A stretch of 64,000 nt of DNA from Acanthosoma haemorrhoidale. Its lineage: Eukaryota > Arthropoda > Insecta > Hemiptera > Acanthosomatidae. Numbering within the stretch: the first letter of the stretch is position 1; the number at the start of each line of letters is the position of its first letter. A program made the position numbers and the translations under genes. Below the pieces are notes generated by a model, which did not search any database, was not told the DNA's origin, and saw only the letters and a list, made by a program, of their open reading frames with translations. Where the stretch lies: positions 92,897,189-92,961,188 of the forward strand of contig OV884009.1 in assembly GCA_930367205.1 (NCBI GenBank), written 5' to 3'. Positions 11,992 through 24,018 of this stretch are shown piece by piece.

Positions 11992-14900
11992 AGCTTTTTT
12001 TATTGAAAACTTTTGATAAAAGACTAGAATTTTCTTCTTTTAAATATCCTAGAAAATCATCTGATAACACACCTCTACACTGCTCAGCTGTTAAGCCTGT
12101 AGCAGAAGAATTTAGTAATCGATCATAAGATTTCTTGTATTGATTATCAGCAAGCCTATTCAGAGATTCATAAATTTTGAAACAATCCTCTTCATTTTCA
12201 ACAGAAGGAGAATCTGGTCTTGTAAAATTAATCTTAATTTGCTCTCTAATATGCTGTCCAAGATCTCTGAAAAAACAAATAATAAAAAATTATATAATTA
12301 ATGCTTAAAATTGTAATTGTAAAAACAAATATATTGGTAAAGATGCTTCTGTAAATTTTCCAACCATAGTGACAATTTAACTTCAAACTAAATAACTTAA
12401 TATACTTTAATGAGATAAAACCTTAGGAACCTGGCTGATGCTATACTATTTAGAGTTCTTCGTTTATTAATAAATAAATAACATCTCGACAAGAACTACT
12501 TAATAATAAGAAGGGTAACTACTTCTTTTAAATCCAGTGGACAGATCGACTTCATAGACCAAGGAAATCAGATCAGGACCTAGTCACGATGAATGGAAAG
12601 GAAACTATCTTATTTTAACATAGATGATGAAGTCAATCAGAGGAATAGTCGGAAGTGGAATATGAAGTGATATATAGCACTGGCCAGCAATTATTGGCTG
12701 AGCACTAGTTTAGTCAAAATAAAATCTCTTTAGATGAGCAATCACAAAACATCATGCCAGAGTGCGAGGTACCATGGAGTCCTACAGTTTAAATTTTACA
12801 AGAGATAGCTTGCTTAATTATGGTATTATATGTATCCAATATTAAATATTGAGCATAAACAGACTTTATAAAGTATAGTATATTTTATATTAAATACATA
12901 TGTCTGATTGTAAGTAGGCAGACCAACTATCAAATTTAAACCAAAGGATATATGGTAAACCATAGTGATCAATTTTTACAGCTGTAGCTATAAATAGACT
13001 TATCACTTTCAATAATGACAAATAAGGGGAAATATGAACAATAGCTATTTTAAAGTTATATTTTAATTAAAGTTAGCTTTTTGAAAAGGGTTCCTTTAGG
13101 TAAGAAGCACTAATTAGATTAAATAAAATTATAAATAGATACTAATTAATATTAAATGAGGGCATGCAAGTAGATGAATCACTGACTAAATGAAGAAACA
13201 TTTTCAGTTATAATACAAAATAATTTACTCTACCACGAAAAGTAAATTACTTCATTAAGATAACTAATAATAACAAATTGATTCATATGTCAAACTCATT
13301 TCTGCTTCACACTAAGCATAGTGAAGTATTTTTCGGAAAATATGATATGTTAACTCATTTTACTAAAATGTATAGGCCACACTTGTTTTACAAATAAATG
13401 ATAACTTTTAATCTTACTTTCTTCCATGAAACTTACATAGAAACTATCTTATTTTAACATAGATGATGAAGTCAATCAGAGGAATAGTCGGAAGTGGAAT
13501 ATGAAGTGATATATAGCACTGGCCAGCAATTATTGGCTGAGCACTAGTTTAGTCGAAATAAAATCTCTTTAGATGAGCAATCACAAAACATCATGCCAGA
13601 GTGCGAGGTACCATGGAGTCCTACAGTTTAAATTTTACAAGAGATAGCTTGCTTAATTATGGTATTATATGTATCCAATATTAAATATTGAGCATAAACA
13701 GACTTTATAAAGTATAGTATATTTTATATTAAATACATATGTCTGATTGTAAGTAGGCAGACCAACTATCAAATTTAAACCAAAGGATATATGGTAAACC
13801 ATAGTGATCAATTTTTACAGCTGTAGCTATAAATAGACTTATCACTTTCAATAATGACAAATAAGGGGAAATATGAACAATAGCTATTTTAAAGTTATAT
13901 TTTAATTAAAGTTAGCTTTTTGAAAAGGGTTCCTTTAGGTAAGAAGCACTAATTAGATTAAATAAAATTATAAATAGATACTAATTAATATTAAATGAGG
14001 GCATGCAAGTAGATGAATCACTGACTAAATGAAGAAACATTTTCAGTTATAATACAAAATAATTTACTCTACCACGAAAAGTAAATTACTTCATTAAGAT
14101 AACTAATAATAACAAATTGATTCATATGTCAAACTCATTTCTGCTTCACACTAAGCATAGTGAAGTATTTTTCGGAAAATATGATATGTTAACTCATTTT
14201 ACTAAAATGTATAGGCCACACTTGTTTTACAAATAAATGATAACTTTTAATCTTACTTTCTTCCATGAAACTTACATAGAAAATTCTGGAAGGTTCACAG
14301 TTTTTAAAGCTCAACCAGCAGATCTTCAGTCAATTTATAACTTCCCTGTCTTATAACTAACTACACCTACACAACATCATTATCTTGTTCATGAAATTGC
14401 AATTTTATAACGTTAGGCACTATCCTGTAAATATTTTAATCACAGTGCATATAGCTATACGCACAATCTGATAATCATAAAATTAAGATGTTCCAATTAT
14501 TGATTATTAGAAATCGACTCCTTCCACTTTTCAAAACAACATAGTAAGAACAAGAATTTAAAATTACACTTATTTTAATTACTGTATGAGGATGTTGTAC
14601 TGTGTTATCGTAAATGTAAAAAGAGAACATGTCTCACTAAAACTATTATAAACTTACTTTTTCCAAAAATAAACTCAGTTGTTTTTTTAAATGGTGAGGC
14701 CAATGACCATTGATTAACTGATAATCTCAGTGTTTAATTTTGTAATTGTGTATCGGACACCATGTCTACATCTGTATAGAGAGGTTTATTTTAGTGTAAA
14801 TGTCTGTTGTGTAACATGTAATGGATACTATCCAAAAATTTACCGAACTGCATCCATTTATAATTTGAATTGAAAAAGTAAATTTTCTATAAATCTTCCT

Positions 14901-15563
14901 AACTATAGCAGTGATGCATCTTCAAAGTGTTACACAAAAGTTTAATTAAATGCACAGGTGAATCTCACAGATTATTGATTTATATAACGAGACTATGTTT
15001 GGTGCTAAGCTTGAAAGGAGAGATCCTACTTTCCAAGTCCTGAACGGCTGAAACGGTCTGATGATACCCAATCCTTCATAGCAGGACTGAGAATGCCTCT
15101 GAATATTGGCGAATGAAATACATTAGTCTTAGAGATGGACATTATGTGCCAAGGGTTTATCATTAAAAAGTGTTCATCATAAAAGTTTGTTACCAATCAA
15201 TGATCAATTGGTTATAGCAAATAGGTTTAACTCTAAGCACATAATATCAGTCACCAATACAGAGGAATGTCCCTCTCTCATACATTTAATTTCACTGCTA
15301 TTCGTAGATTACTATTCAACTTAGGCAAATAATAAATACCGCAAAACAATGGACTTAACTTTTATTCAAAAGTGACAATTCACATAAATGAATATGTCAA
15401 ATGAAATTAAACACTAGTGGCCATAACGATTTGCGTGGAAAAAACACAATGTAACTTTGAAAGAAGGCAGGCAAGCAGAATCATTGACAAACCTAGATTT
15501 CTTCGATGGGTCAACAGGCCACTTTTCTAGGAGACGAAGCAACTTCCTATAGACAAGAGCCAT
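11969..15563 (-). CDS. UQCC2: Ubiquinol-cytochrome c reductase complex assembly factor 2 (UQCC2 / mitochondrial nucleoid factor 1)
   Basis: Mitochondrial matrix protein that by family works with UQCC1 to bind and stabilise newly made cytochrome b during complex III assembly. It has two exons on the minus strand: 15563-15493 (start MALVYRKLLRLLEKWPVDPS, the family's N-terminal YR..L.L.E.WPVD signature) and 12266-11969. The donor reads AG|GTTTGT and the acceptor TTTTTTCAG. Phase 2 joins as an Arg codon to give ...KKSR-DLGQHIREQI. The middle has the conserved C-x3-YESL pattern (DCFKIYESLNRL) and the SATGLTAEQ segment seen before the C-terminal helices. It is 122 codons against about 126 in human. 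The stop TAA is 11971-11969, inside METTL15. The 3.2-kb intron holds the 839-bp tandem duplication. The start codon is 312 bp from that of DLST on the other strand. Confidence 0.9.
12601..14278. repeat. 839-bp tandem duplication (two copies)
   Basis: Copy 1 is 12601-13439 and copy 2 is 13440-14278, directly abutting. The one difference I found is A in copy 1 (TTAGTCAAAAT near 12717) against G in copy 2 (TTAGTCGAAAT). Both units are followed by GAAA, a short microhomology at the junction. The unit has no reading frame and lies in the UQCC2 intron. It is either a very recent duplication or an assembly artefact. Confidence 0.95.
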
Positions 15564-15875
15564 TTAAAACATCTGTAACAGCACATCTGTTGTAAACTGA
15601 TAGGGAGGTTTCATTAGCTTCGCCGATATATCAACCAATATCACAGTCCTTATCAATTTTTAGATTTAATGTATTGATAATAAAGTGATGAAAAATGAAC
15701 TACTGTGTATCAGTGAAACATAAATATTGATACGAGAAGAAGTTACACTTTTAAGATTAACCGTCAGCTGTGGGTTATATTTAAATGGCTGCAGTCTTTT
15801 ACCTTCTCTTTTTTTCATTCAACAGACGGACACACTTATTGGAAGTTGATTAATGAAGTTCGCTTTCGTCTCGTA
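15564..15875. promoter_or_regulatory. Divergent promoter region between UQCC2 (-) and DLST (+)
   Basis: 312 bp separate the two start codons, so both promoters and both leaders must fit here unless there are upstream untranslated exons. It contains a CAGCTG E-box near 15764 and a TATA-like TTATATTTAAAT near 15775-15786. A 7-codon upstream ORF (ATG 15853) has a TAA that overlaps the DLST ATG as TAATG. No experimentally known element can be assigned from sequence alone. Confidence 0.6.
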
Positions 15876-18800
15876 ATGGCAGGATTATTCAATATTCCCG
15901 TAAAATTAACTCCCAGGAATTTAATATGCATCACTCGCAGGTTACACAATGTACACAATAAAAAGGTAAAGAACTGTTGTAACCATTAATTATGGCTAAG
16001 ATATATATATACCTTTATTGGTTAAATAAATCAACTACATATATGATTTTTTTATGTTGCAAGTTTTTAACTTAACCGCTTTAAATATTTTTTCACTTTC
16101 GGTTTTTAAAGTTGATTTTTAATGGACATTTTCGAAAATAGTTCTATTCTTACTTGGTTATATGCATGTCATCAATCCTGTTCTTCTATTAAATTGCTAA
16201 TTTATGAGATTTTGCAATTCAAACGTTCAATTTAGTGTTTAAACTAAAATTTTGTCACCACACCAATCCTATAAGTATAAGATTTTACATTTCTATGTAA
16301 TTGAAATTTTGACTTCAAGTGAATGAGCATTTATAATGGTGTTATTTAACCAAACAATTTATACGTAAATCCATCTTTGTTCTGGGTTATAAATGACTGT
16401 TTAAATCTCCAGGTATTTTAAACCTGACATTTTGCTGTTAAAATTGTTTATTAATTGAAATTTACTAACATGAAATGCAAAATTCAATTAAAATGAGTAT
16501 TTGGATCTATTAATGGTTTGATAACATGCCCCGGTCAACAAAAACTGTGCTAATGAAGTAAATGCTGACATGTTTGAACTATCTCAGTAATTAGTAGACT
16601 AGCTCTCATTTTACTATAGCTTTGAGTAAAAAATACAGTTCATAAACTCTGCGATAAATTTGTGATATAATGGGATAAATTATCGAAAGAGAAACTGGAT
16701 TACATAAATCAGTTTAGCCATGTTAACCGTAATCAATTATATTCTTCTAATTATATATTGTTAGCAGTTAATGATACTGGGTTTGAGTTTTCTTAACTTT
16801 AATGTATATAATTGTTGTAAATCCTTGAATAATTTTGATATATTCCACTCTGGGTACATAGACTCATAAAAAGTTCATTATAACAGCAACATAACATTAA
16901 ATGCATAGCTGTAGAGAGAATATTATACATACTTCCCTGAAAATCTTCAAAGCTTTAAGTACATCCTGATAAGAATGTAATAGACCGTGGACTGGGTGGT
17001 TTCTTCAGCCATAGGCTTTATGGTTCCACATGGAGCAAAGTATTTATTAGATATTTTATAATTTAAGCAAGAGGAATATAGATTTCTAATTACTTCATCA
17101 TTTCAGATTAAGAGATTAATATTACCTTTTAATTTTAGGAATATTATTTTCTTTTTTTAAATTTATTTCAGTAAACTTTAAGCGCTATTATAATTTTCAT
17201 TTGATAACTTAATATCAATAAAAGTTCCACTACTTTTAGATTATGTGGCTGGAGACATTTTCTATCCTTTCTTTCTTCAGCTCCAATTCACCTTGCAATA
17301 GATTCAGGAAGGTATGAATCAGGACTTGTGACTAACTACTAACTTCTATTCAACATGCAGAAATCACTTATCGATCTATTTCCACCCTCCCATTGTTCCT
17401 TTCATCTAGTCACCTTTCTTGTTTTCCCTCTTTTTGACTATAATTAAGTAGTGTATGCTGGCCTCTTTGGGAATCTCGAGACTCAGATATAGCCCCCTCC
17501 AATTCAAATAGAGAAAGCCTGGTGTGAACGTGCCTTTCTAGTCATCCCTACGTAAACATTAAGAATACATACTAGTTAGGCAAGATGGAGGCCTGTCTGA
17601 TAAATGCCCTACTCCTTCCAATGTACACATAAAAGGCATGGCACAAACATGACACCTTTCCAGTCTATCCTATAAAAACCATTGTGTTATAGGTATGCCA
17701 CACTAAGTCCTAAGTGGCCAACGCTCTTCTGAGCGGACCAAAATATGATATGATGGACTTTATTCTTGATCCTTGCAGCCATTTTTCGAAATTACTTATT
17801 ACCAGCCAAGTTTCTAATCCTTAGATGACAGGCCTAATCAGGCATGGGTATTCTGAGCTTCAGATTTCTTAAGAGTGCCCGTGACCTTATGATTTTGCTT
17901 ACAGCGAAAAACACCTTGGCATTTGGTATGTAGAGATTGATTTCTGACATTGTATTATTGATATTTGCCACAGTGCATCTGAGATACTTAGAGTGGGACA
18001 CTTTCTTATGTGACAAGTTTTCTTAGTTCAGTGCTGCTTCTGTATGTATCTTGCAGCTCATGTGGCTGTTCTGTTTCCTAGAATTTCTGGTTGATCCGTT
18101 TAATGTTTCGTAAGTGGCATGGGGTTATGTTTACTTCATAGACTTCAGATGTGGCTTTTCTCTGTCTTTACCTCAAATTTATGCCTTTCAGCAATTATTT
18201 TTCCTAGGGTCCTTATAGAGTGAAATTTGTTTGTAACAATCAATCTTCATATGACCTAAAAAATCAGATTGTTAAACCCAACCTTTGTTTTTGTCTGTAT
18301 TTAAGACAATATGTAATAATATTGTATGTAAGCACCAAAAAAAAACATTTATTTATTAGATCTATGATAAATATTTTATAGCCAATCACTTGCCAATTCT
18401 CCACTAATTTTGGCAAAAAGAAGTAATCCAAGAACACTGCAAATCAGACATTAAAAGCTAACCAAATTCTTTTGCTTTTTCAAAATTACAGTAACAGTGT
18501 GTCGTTTTACTTATCAGAATGTTTTTAAAAAGTTATATTTTAAATCCCAAGAGAGTATGTCCACATCTTGATATAAGGTAGATTTTGTTCTCATGTTAGA
18601 AATGACGTTCATATCCAAGAGGCTTCTTATTTGTTCCTTTGATTTCCATAAGGTGGACAGGGTCAATTTACTAATTTCCATCTCCTGGAAGAGAACTTCA
18701 TCAGAAATACCACTTTCTAAACATTCAATTATTTTTTTAGCGAAAGAAAAAGAGCAGCACTTTTTAGTCGTCATTTTTAATATAAATGAAAACATGTCTT

Positions 18801-21800
18801 TTTGTTGACTGAAGCAGAGCTAAACCGAAAAATAATAATTTGTATCTGGACTGAGGAACCCCAGCAAGGGATTCCATGAATTTTACGTAAAGCTAACTTA
18901 GTGAGTATAGGTAAATGAAAGGATTTATTTTCTTATAAAAATTTATTGATTCTTCATTTATCATGGATAAATCTAAATTTTTAATTATGGCTTCAATACA
19001 TCATTGGGTAATTTATAAACTATGCAAAATACAGATAGATAGGTCATACAGTAGTATACTAATTAACTTTCCTTTATTTACACTCTTGTTTACATATACC
19101 AAAAGATCCTACTTACAAAATAAATTATTCTTATTTACTTTCATTCTCATTATTTTGCTAAGTTGAAAGTTATTTTGTGCTTATCACATTTATATTTTTC
19201 AGATAATAGCTTCAATCCAACCTCATACAGTAGTAGGTAAGTTTAACAACGCATATATTTTATTATATGACTCATTTAATGATTTATTTGCTGTCCATTG
19301 ACCAGTGTTAATTGGTTGTAGTATTCAATTCTATGCCTGTATAAATATATTCAACTCGGTACACCACTTCTTTTTTTCGCTAGACCAATAGATATGTCAT
19401 GTCAGTTAGTGTACTGTGATTTTTATGAAAAATATCTGGTTGAACCTATTTCATTCATCTGTTTGTTAATATTAATAAAGACTTAAAAATGTCATTTTAT
19501 TGGTCTTTATTACTAAGATTTTTTCTGATCAAATAGAAACCAAGCACTTTATTTTAAAATTCAGTCTCTGACGACACATAATACCTATTCAGTCCCATGG
19601 GCACAATTAATATACAAATGTAATAAATAAAACACTATAATTATCATAAAATAGCAAGAAAATATATAAATTAACAATAAAAAATAATAGTAAGATAGTA
19701 TTAGTAGTCTTGGTTATTTTAACTAAAATATCGGTGCACAGTGATTTAATATTTAAAAAAAAAAGATATAATATATATATGTATATTTTGGAATTTTGGG
19801 AGTAGTATCTCTACAATCAAACCATAGGCACTTCACACAGAACGCTCTCTTATCAAACTTATCCTGGCATTTTTCTTCCATTCCTCACTTCTTAACTTTA
19901 ACATTCAGATGTTGCAGAACTGGTTTCAACCTAGTCACTATTATCAATGATAAGGGTCTCATTCATATCTTTAAGTTTCACTATGTTAGCAAATATGTAA
20001 TAAGGCAGCCTTATTATTATTAATTGTTTCGATGGGGGGCATTGATACAAGTCACCTCATTGAAGTTTGCTTTTGCTTTATCAACTTTCCAATCCTCTTG
20101 ACTTTGCGGAGATGCCGTGTGATAAACAGCATGTTATTAGAATGTTCTGCCATCCCATAAGCTGGTGTTTTTACTGAGAAGTCTAACACCTCCAACTCTT
20201 ATAACTCCCACAAAGAGGGTCTTGTTATTGTTCAACTTTGTGGCATAAGTCCAGTAAGTATTTCTCGTTTCCATACAAACTGTTTAGTCTTTGTATTGCA
20301 TTGAATTGAAGCACACTTGCCCCTGCCATCTGCTATTAGACCTATATTCAAATGACTTCTCTCACAGAGTTGTGAGACATTGTGTGCACAATCATTGTGC
20401 AAACACCCTGACTCTCCTGATAAAAAACTTTCTCTTACTGGAATTTTACATCTACGTTGTCGAGTCTTTAAGCAATAGACCAGCGTTGAAGTTGGGCTTC
20501 CTAGAGGCACATGAATAAACCCAAGCCACAAAATCTTCAGGCAGCATGGATCATTGAAAACTCCATACTGGCTGGCATTCCTGCTATAGACTTTATTCTC
20601 CTCTGAATTATAAAATCAATATTTAAGAGTGTTGACTGTAGTTTCTTCAAGGGAGCCTATTGAAATGGATATAAAAGCGTGTAAAATACATACTGATTTG
20701 CATCAATTGGTTTTTGGTCCAGCTCAAGTAGACTAGAGGTTACTAGTTCATTATTGTGATTAACGTATGTTTTACTTACAGCATTACCATTTAACTCAAG
20801 TTCACCTCTGAAGCAGCAGCCCAGTTACTTGATATTGTTTCCTTCCCTTATTGAATCAATTTAATTGATGTTTTATTAAGACAATCATGCTTTATTCAAT
20901 CAGCCTTTGGTAATTTTTATTGAGGTGTAATTTTTTTTGGGTTTATGGAGTATCTTATTTCCCTAAATATTCTTTGGCATGACTCTCCACAGCTTTCCCA
21001 TTCCAAGCTGTTTAATTTTTTATTAAATGGTGTGTCACCTCATTGCATTTTTAAGCCTGATCATCTGCTAGTCCAGTCAGCAATATTCTGTACATGGCTT
21101 CTGATATGTTTCAACTGTGCTCATTTGTAAATTTAGGGTCTCATTTACATGTGATCGATTGCCAGATTTAAGAATATGCATAAAAGCGAACTTACCTTTA
21201 GAACTCTTTCCAGAATACCGGTAGATTTAGATTCAGTTCTATTCACGCTTACACTGACATTGGAGTAGCTTCTTTAGCATTTTTAACTCTGGTGACACCC
21301 CCTTAGCGTCCAGAAATCTAAAAATATTGCTATGGCCAACATTATTAAAAGCATGGGTGGCATCAAGAAATGTGGGAACAGACTGGAGTTAAAAGTCACC
21401 TGCTTAGCCAAACATTTTCTCAATAAAACGGCATACCACAGAATATGAAGGACCTTCTTTCCCCCAACACTGAGCGAAGTGCAAACGGCTCCCACCCAAA
21501 TATGATGAAAAAAAACCATAATAATAATAGTGAAACTCATTTAAAATTTTGTAGCAGTAAGATGTAGACAAAAATAGCCAAATTTTATCTATGTATATAG
21601 TGTGTAAAAGGTGTTAAATAATATATACACCCGAATCCAAAAAAACTGGTGCACCTTGAAATTTTTAAACTCCAGATTAAAGAAATATTGTTGGGCTAGA
21701 AACTAAACTATATATATACATACACATGGTTAATTGGGATTATAATTCAATAGTCCTTCCCTTAAGTTCACTCTAGATTAACAATAAAAGCCTGAAAATA

Positions 21801-22487
21801 AAAGATGAATGTTATATCAGTTTGCCTTCAGTTCTCTGAACAGATGCATCACTTTTCCTTGTGCGTTCCCCCGCCCCCCCCCTCCCATATTTTCTTAAAA
21901 TTTTCCCTTTTTTTTTTTAAATCATTTTGAATTGTTTGGTTTTGGAAGCCATGGTAATCGCTAGTAGCTAGGTCAACTACTAGCATTGTTGTGTTTGTGA
22001 TGTCTTTATAAATTTTGCAGTGAAAGCTAATACCAAATCACAATAAAAAGAAGTATAGTTCAAATAAATAAATTAATATTTTCAATTGGAAATCAAATTG
22101 ATATATATATACCTTTTATCAAATCATATAATGTAAAATAAAGTTATCAGCTTGTATTTGGATGGCGCTAATAAGAGCAAGAAGAAGCAACCAGCAATAG
22201 TTCAGTTGGAGCACAACAAGGGACGAGCGAGAGGGCCCTCACTACCGATTACAGCCCTGGTGAAGAGGGGAGACAAGGAGTTTTATTGGTTCATGTCATA
22301 TCATAGTATGCAGCCGAAACATAATATGAATTTGACTTGCACATATCGTTATGAATCAACGATAACAAAACAATTTGGTCAACTACTTTCCAATTTGTAA
22401 TGTAACTTAAACACTTAAACTTTAACTGTGTTATGATCCTCACCATAAGCTCCTACGCATTAGCCCTTAACATTAAGTAGTATACCA

Positions 22488-22518
<31 letters not shown>

Positions 22519-23979
22519 ACAAGAGTACAGCTGAAGCTATCGAAATGCAGCAAGGGCTCTCCTGCTGCTAGAAACAACAGGCAATCAAGTGTTACTGGGA
22601 AGCAACTAGATGTGCAAGGAGGCCATGGTCAGGGCACCCAAGAGTGTCAGACACAGCTGATGACTGCTTCATGGTGATGCATACCCTTAGAAACTGTTCC
22701 TGGACATATGTTGAGACCTCTCACCGGCTGTGTCTCCTTAGGGGGGGGGGATGCAAGCCAAGAGTAAGCAGATGGCTCACTAACCTGCACTCCATGCTCC
22801 ACCCTTCTGGTCCTACACTCATCCCACCACACCGAGTGGAGCTCTCCTCCACTTTTGTAGAGACCATGGAATCTAGACTTGAGGATGGATGAGCCTCTAG
22901 GGTTCTGTTTTTAGACCAGTCAAGATATAGAATCTATTCCGACTGTTGAGTTAAAGTATGGAGAAGACGATGAGAGTGATATGATCAGTGAAATAAAGGG
23001 GGAAGAGTGTAGTTCGGAGGTGGATCGGTGGTGGTTTAGGGTGGCATTACTTAAGAGTTGTGGACAGACCTCTATGTACTCAGGAGACCATCACATAATG
23101 CACAAAAGTACTTACTTCATGGACAACCTCGAAGAATATGCCTTTTAGTCCTTTTATAGGCAATAATTTCCTTTTTATGCAGGATATGCCCAGCCACCCA
23201 TCATGAAGCTGTCAGACTACTTGGATGAGGTTGCTGTCCTTTCTAGGAGTGGTCATCTCACATCCTAGCACCTTTGGGACATCCATCTGTGGGCAACTGA
23301 ACCCGGTGGCCTCCAAAGCTGAGAACTGCCTTGGCAGATCAATGGGATCAGATTACACAATAATGGGTAGCCAACCATATTTGCAGTATGCCTACAAGGA
23401 TTCAAGCTAGAGGAAACAACACTCTCTACTAGAGACTAGGAACTAGGAACTGTGTGAGTTTTAGTTTAAGAAAAAATCAGAGGAGTTTTATTTTTAATGT
23501 TCAAGAGTTTTCATTTATATTTTTTCTTTTCATTAAGTTTTGTTTTACTTTATTTTCTCCTGTTTTCTCCTATAAACAGAATATATCTACTATGCAAAGG
23601 TTAAAAAAATCTGCAAATTTTATTCTGTTGGGAAAGAAGTAATTGCTAATATCAAATATGCCAGTATTTTTGCACTCGGGGTGTATATTATAACAATATT
23701 TATTGTATCATTTAAAAAAAATAATAATGGGGAATATTTCATCACTGTTGAAATAAATAAAAGGTTATATTTTTCTTTTCAAATATTAACCACAAACAAA
23801 TAAATAATATTCTAAAAACAATACATTACAATTATTTTATCACTAATAATTAATTTCAAGAGTTTCAGTGACTATCTGTGCACTTTGAATTGGTCTATAA
23901 TTAAACTTCAACTTAAATGATATTTAATAATTAACTTAAATAGACACAAAACAATTTACCTTGAAAATATTAAATAAAT

Positions 23980-24018
<39 letters not shown>

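Noticed and set aside
17834..18016. 60-codon minus-strand frame resembling a LINE ORF1 fragment
   Set aside because: The resemblance ([17 protein letters not shown]) to the ORF1 domain is vague and there is no neighbouring LINE sequence to support it.
22644..22892. Frames around a G10 run (22741-22750)
   Set aside because: Overlapping open frames on both strands with no domain. Probably an unclassified repeat patch rather than a gene.
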